Below are positions 25,801 to 33,889 of a DNA stretch of 64,000 bases, piece by piece. Below the pieces are notes generated by a model, which had not been told where the DNA came from, searched no databases, and worked only from the letters and a program-made list of their open reading frames with translations. Where the stretch lies: assembly GCA_030141605.1 (NCBI GenBank), contig JAQGDQ010000010.1, positions 559,501-623,500 on the forward strand, read 5' to 3'. The position numbers were made by a program, and so were the translations under genes. Source of the DNA: Tubiluchus corallicola (lineage: Eukaryota > Priapulida > Priapulimorpha > Priapulimorphida > Tubiluchidae). Each line of letters starts with the position of its first letter. The first letter of the stretch is position 1.

Positions 25801-25953
25801 TGCTACGGGAAATGCCACGATGTGCAACTGTCGGAAGCCAGTGCCACAGATGCAGATAATATCATTCTTGCGATGAACAGGAACAAACTCATAAAGAATA
25901 AAAATATTGATTCACTATCGCAACACAACACCCACATGACTTCTGTGACGTAA
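13445..25953 (+). CDS. Class A neuropeptide-type GPCR, five coding exons, 441 aa
   Basis: This gene encodes a seven-helix plasma-membrane receptor of the rhodopsin beta group. The exons are 13445-13898, 15374-15819, 20114-20215, 20764-20920 and 25787-25953 (1326 nt). Every intron is GT-AG and the frame closes exactly. Visible landmarks are two N-glycosylation sequons (N12, N38) in the outside tail, the helix 1 GN (88-89), helix 2 D117, C144 and C223 for the extracellular disulfide, DRF at 168-170 in place of DRY, CWLP at 315-318, NPIIY at 357-361 and cysteines 378/380 as possible palmitoylation sites. The second extracellular loop reads VCQDEWP, a pattern shared by NPFF, QRFP, orexin and RYamide-type receptors, so a peptide ligand is likely. 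The exact ligand cannot be read from the sequence. An in-frame TGA two codons before the ATG bounds the start, and ATGs at codons 3 and 5 are alternative starts. Confidence 0.95.
13899..15373 (+). other. GPCR intron 1
   Basis: This is a 1.5 kb GT-AG phase 1 intron that interrupts helix 3 just after the conserved cysteine. I see no other gene, repeat family or RNA in it. Confidence 0.85.
15374..15819 (+). CDS. GPCR exon 2: helices 3-5 and start of inner loop 3
   Basis: The exon encodes residues 152-300 between a TTGCAG acceptor and a GTATGT donor, entering in phase 1 and leaving in phase 0. It carries the DRF motif (168-170), W194 of helix 4, C223 and the acidic WP loop motif, and P262 of helix 5. 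The third inner loop is short and basic. Confidence 0.94.
15858..15938. repeat. GT/GC alternating tract (Z-DNA-prone)
   Basis: A GTGTGTGCGTGTGCGCGCAC block and a long GCGCGC core followed by GTGTGTGTG, starting 38 nt after the GPCR exon 2 donor. Confidence 0.9.
16424..16532. repeat. Second GT/GC/GTAC alternating tract
   Basis: (GT)n, then GCGTGC units, then GTACGT units, then GTGT, in GPCR intron 2. Confidence 0.9.
18107..18200 (+). repeat. tRNA-like sequence with long anticodon-arm insert
   Basis: A perfect 5-bp T arm (CCTGG-TTCAAAT-CCAGG) lies at 18175-18191. Upstream, CTTTCTAC pairs with GTAGAAGG around 26 nt. Before that lies an A-box-like TAGTCTAGATTT. It could be a tRNA-derived SINE head or pseudogene. 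Confidence 0.35.
19205..19567. mobile_element. hAT-like MITE in GPCR intron 2
   Basis: The left end CAGGATCGGATTATGACC pairs with the right end, which in reverse reads GGGCCGGATCATCC. Both ends carry GGGGCC/GGGACCC tracts just inside. It is about 360 bp with no coding capacity. Confidence 0.55.
20114..20215 (+). CDS. GPCR exon 3: helix 6
   Basis: This 102-nt exon encodes residues 301-334 with the CWLP toggle-switch motif. The acceptor is TTTTTCAG and the donor is GTAAGT. It is phase 0 at both ends, so skipping it would keep frame but remove helix 6. Confidence 0.94.
20216..20763 (+). other. GPCR intron 3 with GTT-rich repeat
   Basis: This is a 548-bp GT-AG phase 0 intron. An imperfect GTT/GTC trinucleotide repeat fills about 20475-20675. 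The open frames there are simple-sequence artefacts. Confidence 0.8.
20475..20675. repeat. Imperfect GTT/GTC trinucleotide repeat
   Basis: GTTGTT, GTCGTT and TATTGTTGTTATTGTCG-type units in GPCR intron 3. Confidence 0.8.
20764..20920 (+). CDS. GPCR exon 4: helix 7 and helix 8
   Basis: The exon encodes residues 335-386 with NPIIY and a basic amphipathic stretch followed by C378 and C380. The acceptor is ATTTTTAG and the donor is GTAAGA in phase 1. If the intron were retained, translation would stop six codons later, giving a receptor with a much shorter tail. Confidence 0.94.
23477..23862. repeat. Cluster of GCGTTCAGACTAG-type inverted repeats
   Basis: The motif GCGT(TT)CA(G/C)ACTAG occurs near 23478, 23531 and 23701, and inverted near 23850 (GTCTGAACGCGCC). 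AACTTTCAGCGAG-like sequence follows inside. It looks like one or more nested MITE copies. Confidence 0.5.
25395..25460. repeat. Short telomere-like (CCCTAA) array
   Basis: This is a run of CCCTA and CCTAAC variants, including three consecutive CCCTAA units, inside GPCR intron 4. It is followed at 25479 by the same GTGTGGGGGAATTGTAAAC sequence that ends the foldback at 62.3 kb. Confidence 0.8.
25787..25953 (+). CDS. GPCR exon 5: C-terminal tail
   Basis: This last coding exon lies 4.9 kb downstream of exon 4, after a TTTTCAG acceptor, and completes the phase 1 codon. It encodes a Ser/Thr/Asn-rich cytoplasmic tail of 55 residues starting with a cysteine cluster (C390, C392, C396) and ends with TAA at 25951. 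Frame closure and a good acceptor support it. Sequence conservation cannot be judged here. Confidence 0.8.
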
Positions 25954-26098
25954 CTTGGCCTGAAGATGCCCCATTATAGCTGTAATTCTGTTAACTATAA
26001 TACTCTTATCACCTTAACATGTCATTCGTTCAAAAGGATATATTTTCTAGTAAAAGAAGTTGAAGGAAAACCGGACGATTGCCTATACATTAGTTCAA

Positions 26099-26104
26099 AA
26101 TAAA
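26099..26104 (+). promoter_or_regulatory. Poly(A) signal of the GPCR gene
   Basis: This is the first AATAAA after the receptor stop codon, about 146 nt downstream, and it is followed by a T-rich run. That gives a plausible short 3' UTR. Confidence 0.6.
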
Positions 26105-26289
26105 GTTTTTTTTTCAAATCAAAGCTTATATTAAATAATAATTATCTCGGATAGTTAAATTTTGTTAAACTTTCAAAGCTACGTGCGGCTCAGCAAATCC
26201 ACTAAGACTTTCAATGGCGTCTTTTGTCACATTCACGTGGCCGACAAATAGGCGTGGTGCCTTAAAAAACATGATCATGAACTGCAGTG

Positions 26290-26345
26290 TTCGTCAGCGA
26301 CGTCAGCGTGACGTACAGCTCATTTTCGTGACATCACGTCAGCGT
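26290..26345. promoter_or_regulatory. Cluster of CRE-type half-sites
   Basis: CGTCA and TGACG pentamers occur five times in about 55 bp, including ACGTCA-GCG-TGACGT at 26300-26314. The cluster lies 0.2 kb beyond the GPCR poly(A) signal. Function is unknown. Confidence 0.35.
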
Positions 26346-29048
26346 CCTATAGCAGTCTTTGCTTACGCAACGTCCGGTAGTCCTTTAAGCTCATGTAAGT
26401 AATGCCGTCTCAATTGAAAGGAAATACGCGTGGAAATGCACACAAATCTGAAAAAATTCCGCAGAGATGCCAGCAAATTATTACGTGAGATTGCAAATGT
26501 ATAGGAAATAAAATCATAATAGTCAAGATACTCCTGGCTTGTCTGTTGGCTTTACCTTGACAATATAGATAGCTTAACATAGCTCACGAAAACAATGAAA
26601 GTCTGTAACAAAAGTGTCAGTATTTAAAATCGCGCTTGTGTTTTTTCTTTATAAATATCAGTTTTCTTTTGGTCAGTTTATTTCTACATTAGTTGTCACA
26701 CTTGGCGTTAGTGTAGGTCGAAACCGCAACAGTAATAGGTACCGTAAGCCGTCAGTACAGCTCGACAACACGAACATTATTATGCATGTGACGTAATTAT
26801 AATAAATTAATAATACTAATAAATTTGAAAGATAGTTAAATATTATAAGTCTAACAAGAAAGCCTAATTATTACTACTGATAATCAGTACCACATATATT
26901 TCAAAACCGAAGAGCTTGCTAGACATAATATGTCTTGTAATAATTGTGCTTTCTTGCCAAATTAACAATGTTGGGAGAGCAGAAATGCCAAAAATGCCTT
27001 TATTAAAAGTACTACTGTGCACAGCAACATGAGTTATTTATATTAGAAAATATCGACGGATATTACTACACTGACCTCTTTTATTGTAGGATCGTAGCCC
27101 TTGAGTAACTTCGTGCAATAAAATCTTGTTGTCTTAAAAGCCAAAAGCAATTGGTGTTGTATAAAAGGATTTATTAAATATAATTATAATATAATTGTAA
27201 CTGTTATTGAGCACTGTCTAACATATATTAGCTGTCAAATCGTAACATCCTCAGTCACGTCACTTCATTTTCTGACTGGAAAATGTAAAAAGTATACTTA
27301 TCTCTATGTGGGCCTAATGTTATACTCATAATTGGCTAACTAATAAGAATGGACCAATTTCGTGATAAAGTATAGTTATTAAACAATTATAGCCACTATT
27401 TAAGCCAGAGAGGCTTTGGCTGTTATTGCCGGATGTTTAATCTTGATGTGGAAGATGTACAGGAATGTGGTGTGCAGCCCAGCATAGTCATGCTTCTAGT
27501 CAGTCAGTGTTAAAGGCAAAATATAATTGTTGTACGTTTGTAAAGAACATCATGCTATAAAAATAGTTATTATAAGATCAAAATTCTTGTGACTTCTTTA
27601 GAGACTATGTACGTTATTCTACGTTATTTTTAATATACTGTAATATGATATCTTAGCTGTGCTTTAATATCACTGAATCACACAATTGTAAGGGCCTATT
27701 TAATCAACAATCTTGTATTGTTATAATAGTAATAATAATCTTGTTACAAGGTGTTAAAAGATTACACCGATGAAGGAAAATGACCGTCATTAATTTTGCG
27801 AAGCATAATTGCATAGTGCCCGATGACTTCAATTGCAAGCACATAACAATTGTTTTAGTATCATTGGTTTCTTTGTGTTTATCAGTTACTGTGTAAATTA
27901 GACGAAACGCGATAGACTGCAGCCTTGTTGTTACAAATAAACTACAAATATATAAGTGTGTTTCCAAAAACAATGAGTTTTGATTTTATGAAAAGTTGTG
28001 AAAATATTATGAGACCAATTCTTATGAAATAAAGTGACGAAAATTATAATAAATTTAATGTTTATAATTATTAAATTTGTTTTTATAATTGCGATAGGTT
28101 TATTGGTTTCATAATTAATTTTTGTTGATGTTAGTCTTTGGCATTCTAGCATTTCTCCGTTCACTTGGTCGCTCTATTTTACGCAGTGCTGCTCATGTAT
28201 CTTGCTGCATACTGATCATTTTTTTGTTTGGTTTTTCTAAACATTGCGTTAAATTTGCCAGAAACCGAGTTCTGCTTGTTTTTAGTCACATCCGGGACTA
28301 GTATGAATTCTTGAAGGTCTTGTGATTTAAGACTGGTTTGCAAAAGGTAAGCACTGTTATCAGTTAATTAATATTGCTGTCCTCTGTGCCTGTGTATTAA
28401 TTAACTTAGGGTTGAGGAAGTGTTGCCGTGGAAACTTGGCGAAGTGACTGCGATAGCGTACTATTCTTTACATTTCTAGCGCCAAATAAAGTACGTTGTG
28501 CAGATGAAACCACGTTTTAAATCTGTTGTGGATCTTGAGCCTACAAAATTGTCTGTCTTTGAGACCAGTTGTAAAATGGTAAAAAATAATTTGCCAATAA
28601 TTGATTTGATCAGATGTAAATCACGGATTTTAACTTCGCGGTGAGTGACCTGCGTAAAAGACAAGTTTCGTTGAACACTTTCAAGCCAGACAAAAGTAAT
28701 GCGTCGAAGAAATGTGCGTGGCAACTAGTATATCCGCTATGCTTGTTGTTTAGAAAATTATTTTATCGTGGGGCACTACTTCATGATTGGATCACAGCCC
28801 GTATAACTCGGATTCCGAAGTTTTTAAAATTAAAAGTATTGTCCCAGCTCTGTACTCTGCAGTCAGATAATCGGCTCATTTTTTATATAGATATATTTTA
28901 TGTACTTTTAAATGTACAAAATAAATTAAAATAATAAAAAGAATAATATAGACTCACTACTAGACGCAACTTGAAAAATCAATTAGTAAATTGAAATTTT
29001 AATCTTGGATAATGGATAAGTCCATTTTCTGTGATAATAATTAAAATT
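26346..29048. other. No gene seen
   Basis: AT-rich intergenic sequence downstream of the receptor. Nothing was recognised. Confidence 0.55.
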
Positions 29049-29230
29049 GTGCACCATATTTACAGGATAAGTGACTTTTACAAGATAAAAACAGTGATTA
29101 TCCCAGTTTATCAGAGTTTACTACTTGAGGTTACAATATGCGCACCATGTTTTCTAGGATAAGACATTTTTTCAAGTTAGGAAGAGTGACTCTCTCGGTT
29201 TATCATCGTTTCTCACTTAAGCTTATAACA
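29049..29230. repeat. Diverged 91-bp tandem duplication
   Basis: The two units start GTGCACCAT (29049) and GCGCACCAT (29140) and share GGATAAG, GTGA and GTTTATCA blocks in order. Confidence 0.7.
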
Positions 29231-29344
29231 AATATTAGCATCTTCAAAAGCAAGTTGAAAGCTCTGCGTCGAAACCATGTGGCGAAATGAGTTACTAAAA
29301 TAATAATAACTTATTTTGAAGGTAGTTGTATTTTGATAAAAATG

Positions 29345-29430
29345 AGCCTTAGGCTGATGAAATTATGGGGCCCCCTCAGACGAAGCAACCCTTTATTTTG
29401 CTCGCATTCGGGGCCCCTTTTTATCAAAAT
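29345..29430. repeat. Fragment related to the 19.2 kb MITE
   Basis: This piece shares TGAAATTATGG followed by a G/C-rich block and a T-rich stretch with 19243 onward. No terminal repeats are seen. Confidence 0.4.
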
Positions 29431-30522
29431 ATTTTTAGTGATATTTGCATATATTTGCTCCCATTTCGAATACAAGGCTTGCAAGAGAGGCTCTTATGGC
29501 CTTTTGTGTCAAATAAAAGACATCAGACAGGGATCCTTTATCTTTTTTGAAAAACTGGTGTCAGGGAATCAATCACAAATGAAATTTAAAAAACTGTGAT
29601 CAACAGTCGATCCAAAATTGGTGTTTGAGAAAAAAGTATCGGATTAGGATGGGTAAACTTGATTGGACTAGCACTGATGTATGCAGGATGTCAGTCAAGT
29701 TCAAGAAAGACAGATCCTATGTATCGCCGAAAATTTGTGCTAAGAAAAAAAACATACGACTTACTTGAAGAAAAAGTGACATATAGGTCGCATTTCTCTT
29801 GGGTTAGGAAAAACTGTTCTAAATTGAATTTCTTGTCATTGACAAGCACAACAGAATCATGGTGCTGAGTAAATTTAAACAAGGGTTATTAAGATGATTG
29901 ATAAGCTAAGCACCAATGGAACTAACTAAAACCTAATGCGAAAGAAAGAATTAGAATGTACTGTTTAGTTAGGATAAACAATCTCTAGATTCTTGCCTAA
30001 TTACTAGTAATAATAGAATGCGTCTTATGTGTTGCTGCAAAACATATAAAAAACATCTGCACCTGATATTGATTTCTCACTTGATTATGTTAAGGATAGT
30101 AGCACAGCACAGCACTTGATAAAATTTATATAATAATTGTAATTTACAGTTAAGATACAGTACTTCACACAGTCTAACGTTATTATATTACTGCTTTACG
30201 TGGACAGTTCGTTGGAGCCAGCCCGGGAATCGAATTTGTGGCTTAGTTTTGATTTGCGGTTGAGAGATTTCTTCTCTTGCTGCTGTAGAATTCAGGTGGT
30301 TGAGTGATCAAACACGTTTTACGTTCAGGTCCTTCAAAAAACTAGAAACTGCTGTATAGGCTAGAGTAATTGACAGCTGATAATGCAGTAACGCATATTC
30401 ATTGTGCCGTTGTTCTTAAGGTTTTATACATGTTCAATAACATGGTGATTCGGCGCATTTTTACGATTTCCGCGCGTTGCGTTCTCTTCGTATAACAGAA
30501 GGAATTATATTAGTTGCAATTT
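29431..30522. other. No gene seen
   Basis: Small open frames at 29659-29882 are unsupported. A B-box-like string on the minus strand near 30230 is too weak to annotate. Confidence 0.5.
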
Positions 30523-30647
30523 AAATTATAAAAGTACTGTGGTAGACGACACAGAAATTTCAAAACAAAATATTGTCTGGCATCACACAAGCATATTGAC
30601 TATTCAAGGATGACAGTAATTATTTTAGTATTTACAGACGACCTGTA
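30523..30647. repeat. Left half of the repeat interrupted by the retrotransposon
   Basis: This segment matches 36285 onward closely, sharing for example AAAAGTACTGTGGTAGAC and ATTTCAAAACAAAAT, and is cut by the element at CTGTA. Confidence 0.85.
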
Positions 30648-33069
30648 GCCATAGACATAGACATAGAACATTTATTTTCTCCATTTGTTTGACATGACAA
30701 GTTTTTTTAGTTATTACTTAATTATAGTAGTGGAGCAGGGCAGGGAAGGACCATAGGGTCATCTAGTCTCCTGCCCTGTCTAATAATTAAATTAGTATAT
30801 TAAAAGTAAATGGTGAGACTGCGGATAACAAAATCAAATAGGAAAAGAAATAATAATAATAAACAGTATAAATGAAAACAAAGTATAAATGAAAACAGTA
30901 TAAGTGAAAACAAAAAATAATAAAGTTAGATGACACCAAAATCTAAACAAAACAATACAAGTAATTATGATTATTATATATATTTTCATATAGGGGCCTT
31001 ATTGACAGGGGATTTTGACTGTATGGAGAGATAAAATAAGTATCAAAAAAAGTGTAATATAGAAAATTTAAGAGAAAAAGTAAGTATAAGAAAGAGCAAC
31101 AATTACTTAGGAGATGAGAAGAAAAAAACACACTTGATAGCTTGCTTATTAGTCTTACAAGTTATGTATTACAGGTATATTCATTTAGTAAGAATTTTGT
31201 GTATTTTTTGGAAGCAGAAAATAAGCTACCGCCAAAGGTATCTTTTGGCAACGAGTTCCATAATTTAACTCCTCGTGATTTTAAGCTATTGAAACCATGT
31301 CGGGTAAAAAATCTCTCCACAAAATACTGTTCATTAGAAGCAGCTCTTGTGGAGTAGGAATGTATATCAGAAACATTAGTGAAATATTCTCTAAAAAGTT
31401 CGGGTAATAAACCAGCATTGAATTTATACATAAATTTGAACAACTCAAGATTGTAAATATCTCTTACTTTTAAAATTTTTAATTTTACGAACGATGGTGT
31501 AGCATGATCATATTTGCGAGCAAAAGTTATTAATTTTACTATTTTGTTTTGTTGTGTCTGTATTAATTTTTGAGTTGATGCAAAAGCTGTACCCCATGTT
31601 AAGATGGAATATTGTAAATAAGGGAAAACTAACGAATTATATAGAAGTTTCAGAATATATTGGTCAACGTAGTGCCTTACTTTTAAAATTATTCCAGTAA
31701 TTCGACTTAATTTGTATGTTATGTGTTTTATATGTGGTTCCCATGTTAATTTATTATCAATGAGTAGGCCCAAGTATTTGATGTTGTCTGTTTCTTCAAT
31801 TTTGTGTTTGTTTATTATAATATGAAATTTTGGATTATTAGCATTGTTAATTTGCTTATTGTTGATTATCATAAATTTGGTTTTTTTGTAGTTAATTGAT
31901 AGCTGGTTTGCCCTCATCCACAGGTCTATTTTTTTCATTTCGTCATTAACAGATTTTTGCAGATTATTTATATTGGAGTCAGACATGAACAAATTAGTGT
32001 CATCGGCAAATATTCGGGTTCGAAAGTTGCTGCATGTGGGAAGATCGTTAATATAAATTAAGAATAGAAGAGGTCCTAAATTAGAGCCTTGTGGCACTCC
32101 ACACGATATGTGTTTATAGTCTGATGATACATTGTTAATAGATATGAATTGTTTTCTGTTAGTTAGATATGACTGAATTAGTTGCAAAGGTAGACCTCTG
32201 ATGCCATAATGGTTTAATTTGGCTATTAGTATACTATGCTGTACGGTATCAAAAGCTTTTGATAAGTCTAAAAATATTCCGCAATTCAGTAATTTTTTGT
32301 CAGTGTCTAGAGAGATCGTGTCTATTAATTCGGATACAGCAAGGGCAGTTGAATAATTTTTTCTGAAACCAAACTGGTATTTACTTAGGATATTACTTTT
32401 CACAACAAACTGGTATAATCTCTTGTAAATTAGCCTCTCAAAAACTTTTGATACTGGTGATAAGAGAGATATTGGTCTGTAATTGCCAGGTTCATGTGGA
32501 GAGCCAGTTTTATATAAAGGAATAACTTTTGCTATTTTTAATATATTTGGAAAAGTTCCAGCATTAACCGATTTATTAAACAGTAATGTGAGTATTGGTG
32601 AAATAATTTGACTTGCAGATTTAAAAAAAGATATTGGTATATTTTGTGGTCCTGGTGATTTGTTTGAATTAAGTGTGTTTAAAAGTGTGCATGTTTCATT
32701 TTCAGTAATAGGATTAATGAAAAAAGAATTTGGGTTAGGGTTTTTTAAAAAGTCAGTAAAATTAACGTTAGGTTTAGGTATTTTGGCAGCCATGTCAGGT
32801 CCTATATTTACAAAAAACTCATTTAGTTTACTGGCAATATCATATGTATCTGTATAGTCCACATTATTTATTGTTAACTTACTTGGTGTTTGACGTGTTT
32901 TTGGATCAGTTTTTGTAATACTGTTTATTGTTTCCCAAGTTTTTTTCATGTTATTCTTGTGTTTTTGCAATGTTTCAGTGTAATATTGTTTTTTTGATGA
33001 TTCCTTGACATGATTTAATTTATTTGAGTAGGATTTGTAGTAGATTTGTTTGTATAAATTATTTGAGCA
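30648..33069 (-). mobile_element. 5'-truncated CR1/L2-group non-LTR retrotransposon
   Basis: This is a 2.42 kb element on the minus strand. Its bounds come from comparison with an uninterrupted copy of the target repeat at 36285-36518. The 5-bp sequence CTGTA flanks it on both sides (30643-30647 and 33070-33074) as a probable target-site duplication. It begins in the linker before the reverse transcriptase, so the AP endonuclease half is missing. After the RT stop comes a 0.5 kb 3' UTR ending in three TCTATG hexamers, the kind of short repeated tail CR1/L2-group elements use. The RT frame is uninterrupted, which suggests a fairly recent insertion. Confidence 0.88.
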
Positions 33070-33087
33070 CTGTATTAATTTTAACAA
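31162..33087 (-). CDS. Reverse transcriptase ORF of the CR1/L2-type element (5' truncated)
   Basis: The open frame is 641 codons with no ATG start. It simply runs in from the flanking DNA, whose last 18 bases belong to the target repeat. RT motifs in order are KSPGPQNIP (about 143), NYRPISLLSPVSKVFERL (about 208), QFGFRKNYST (about 245), LDLSKAFDTV (about 273), GVPQGSNLGPLLF (about 330), FADDTNLF (about 361, catalytic DD) and KYLGLLID (about 430). A C-terminal domain of some 170 residues follows. It would synthesise cDNA from element RNA by target-primed reverse transcription. Without the endonuclease this copy should not move on its own. Confidence 0.9.
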   Translation of the reverse strand: MLKLIQCSNNLYKQIYYKSYSNKLNHVKESSKKQYYTETLQKHKNNMKKTWETINSITKTDPKTRQTPSKLTINNVDYTDTYDIASKLNEFFVNIGPDMAAKIPKPNVNFTDFLKNPNPNSFFINPITENETCTLLNTLNSNKSPGPQNIPISFFKSASQIISPILTLLFNKSVNAGTFPNILKIAKVIPLYKTGSPHEPGNYRPISLLSPVSKVFERLIYKRLYQFVVKSNILSKYQFGFRKNYSTALAVSELIDTISLDTDKKLLNCGIFLDLSKAFDTVQHSILIAKLNHYGIRGLPLQLIQSYLTNRKQFISINNVSSDYKHISCGVPQGSNLGPLLFLIYINDLPTCSNFRTRIFADDTNLFMSDSNINNLQKSVNDEMKKIDLWMRANQLSINYKKTKFMIINNKQINNANNPKFHIIINKHKIEETDNIKYLGLLIDNKLTWEPHIKHITYKLSRITGIILKVRHYVDQYILKLLYNSLVFPYLQYSILTWGTAFASTQKLIQTQQNKIVKLITFARKYDHATPSFVKLKILKVRDIYNLELFKFMYKFNAGLLPELFREYFTNVSDIHSYSTRAASNEQYFVERFFTRHGFNSLKSRGVKLWNSLPKDTFGGSLFSASKKYTKFLLNEYTCNT

Positions 33088-33178
33088 TCATTATCAAGAT
33101 CTGGCTATTTGACTTATTTCATGAGCCATTGCTCTCCGACTGGCTGTCCGACTAAAAACTAGAATGACATGAAATAAT
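33070..33178. repeat. Right half of the interrupted repeat
   Basis: This segment continues the match to the copy near 36 kb (AACAATCATTATCAAGATCT, then TTTGACTTATTTCAT) up to AATAATTT. Confidence 0.85.
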
Positions 33179-33735
33179 TTTCTGAGCAAATCACATGCGA
33201 CTCAAGGTACTTTGAAACTTGTAGAGGTGCCTGCTCACTTCAAACACATAGGACAAAGAGATGCTTATGAAAAACTTAACATCATCTGATTTCATAGCCA
33301 CTGCTAAGATGCCAAAACTTTAGTGGGCACAAAAGCCCTCAAAGCCAATTACGTCTGTTGTAGACATTGGATAGGCAAAATTCTAAAATAAGAAATCTGT
33401 CCTCAAGATAGTTGATCCAGCAATCACTATGCCAGTGATTTGTCAGCAACACTTCTGAAAATTCAGTAATAAAATTTAAATCTGATGGTATGGTATACTT
33501 TGAGAAAGCTGCATCACAACAGTTTTTGCAGGCCTGATTAAATATTTTATTCAGAAATATGAATGAAATCAATAATTAGTTTATTGATAACAAAACATGA
33601 TGCTTTCCTATATTATGTAGACTTGTCTCAAGTTTCAATGTTATATTAGACTGATATCTGTTGCTTAGACTACTTAGCATAATGTATGTTAATATTTCTT
33701 TTGAAGAAGAAACATTATATATATATTTTTTCTAG
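33179..33735 (+). other. GAR1 5' flank
   Basis: This is about 0.55 kb between the retrotransposon's target repeat and the probable GAR1 acceptor. It must contain the promoter or an untranslated exon, unless the exon lies further up. No TATA box or exon could be fixed. Confidence 0.5.
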
Positions 33736-33756
33736 GCTTGTTGAATTTTGTAAAGC

Positions 33757-33889
33757 ATGTCTTTCCGAGGCCGAGGTGGTGGAGGCTTTAGAGGAAGTAA
33801 CAGAGGTGGAGGAAGAGGTGGCTATGGTGGACGAGGACGAGGTGGATATGGTGGAGGATATGACCAAGGCCCACCAAGTCATGTTATGG
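33757..33889 (+). CDS. GAR1: GAR1 exon 1: N-terminal RGG tail
   Basis: The exon encodes residues 1-44, starting MSFRGRG and ending in QGPPSHVM, with a phase 1 GTGAAG donor. The MSFRG start and the DQGPP end are conserved in animal GAR1. A probable 3' splice site (TTTTTTCTAG) ends at 33734. Confidence 0.96.

Noticed and set aside
30215-30250. B-box-like AATTCGATTCCCGGGCT on the minus strand (and a similar string near 37950)
   Set aside because: It has neither a matching A-box nor a tRNA fold, so it may be chance.
32730-32780. TTAGGG-like strings
   Set aside because: They are part of the LINE RT coding sequence read on the other strand, not a telomeric array.
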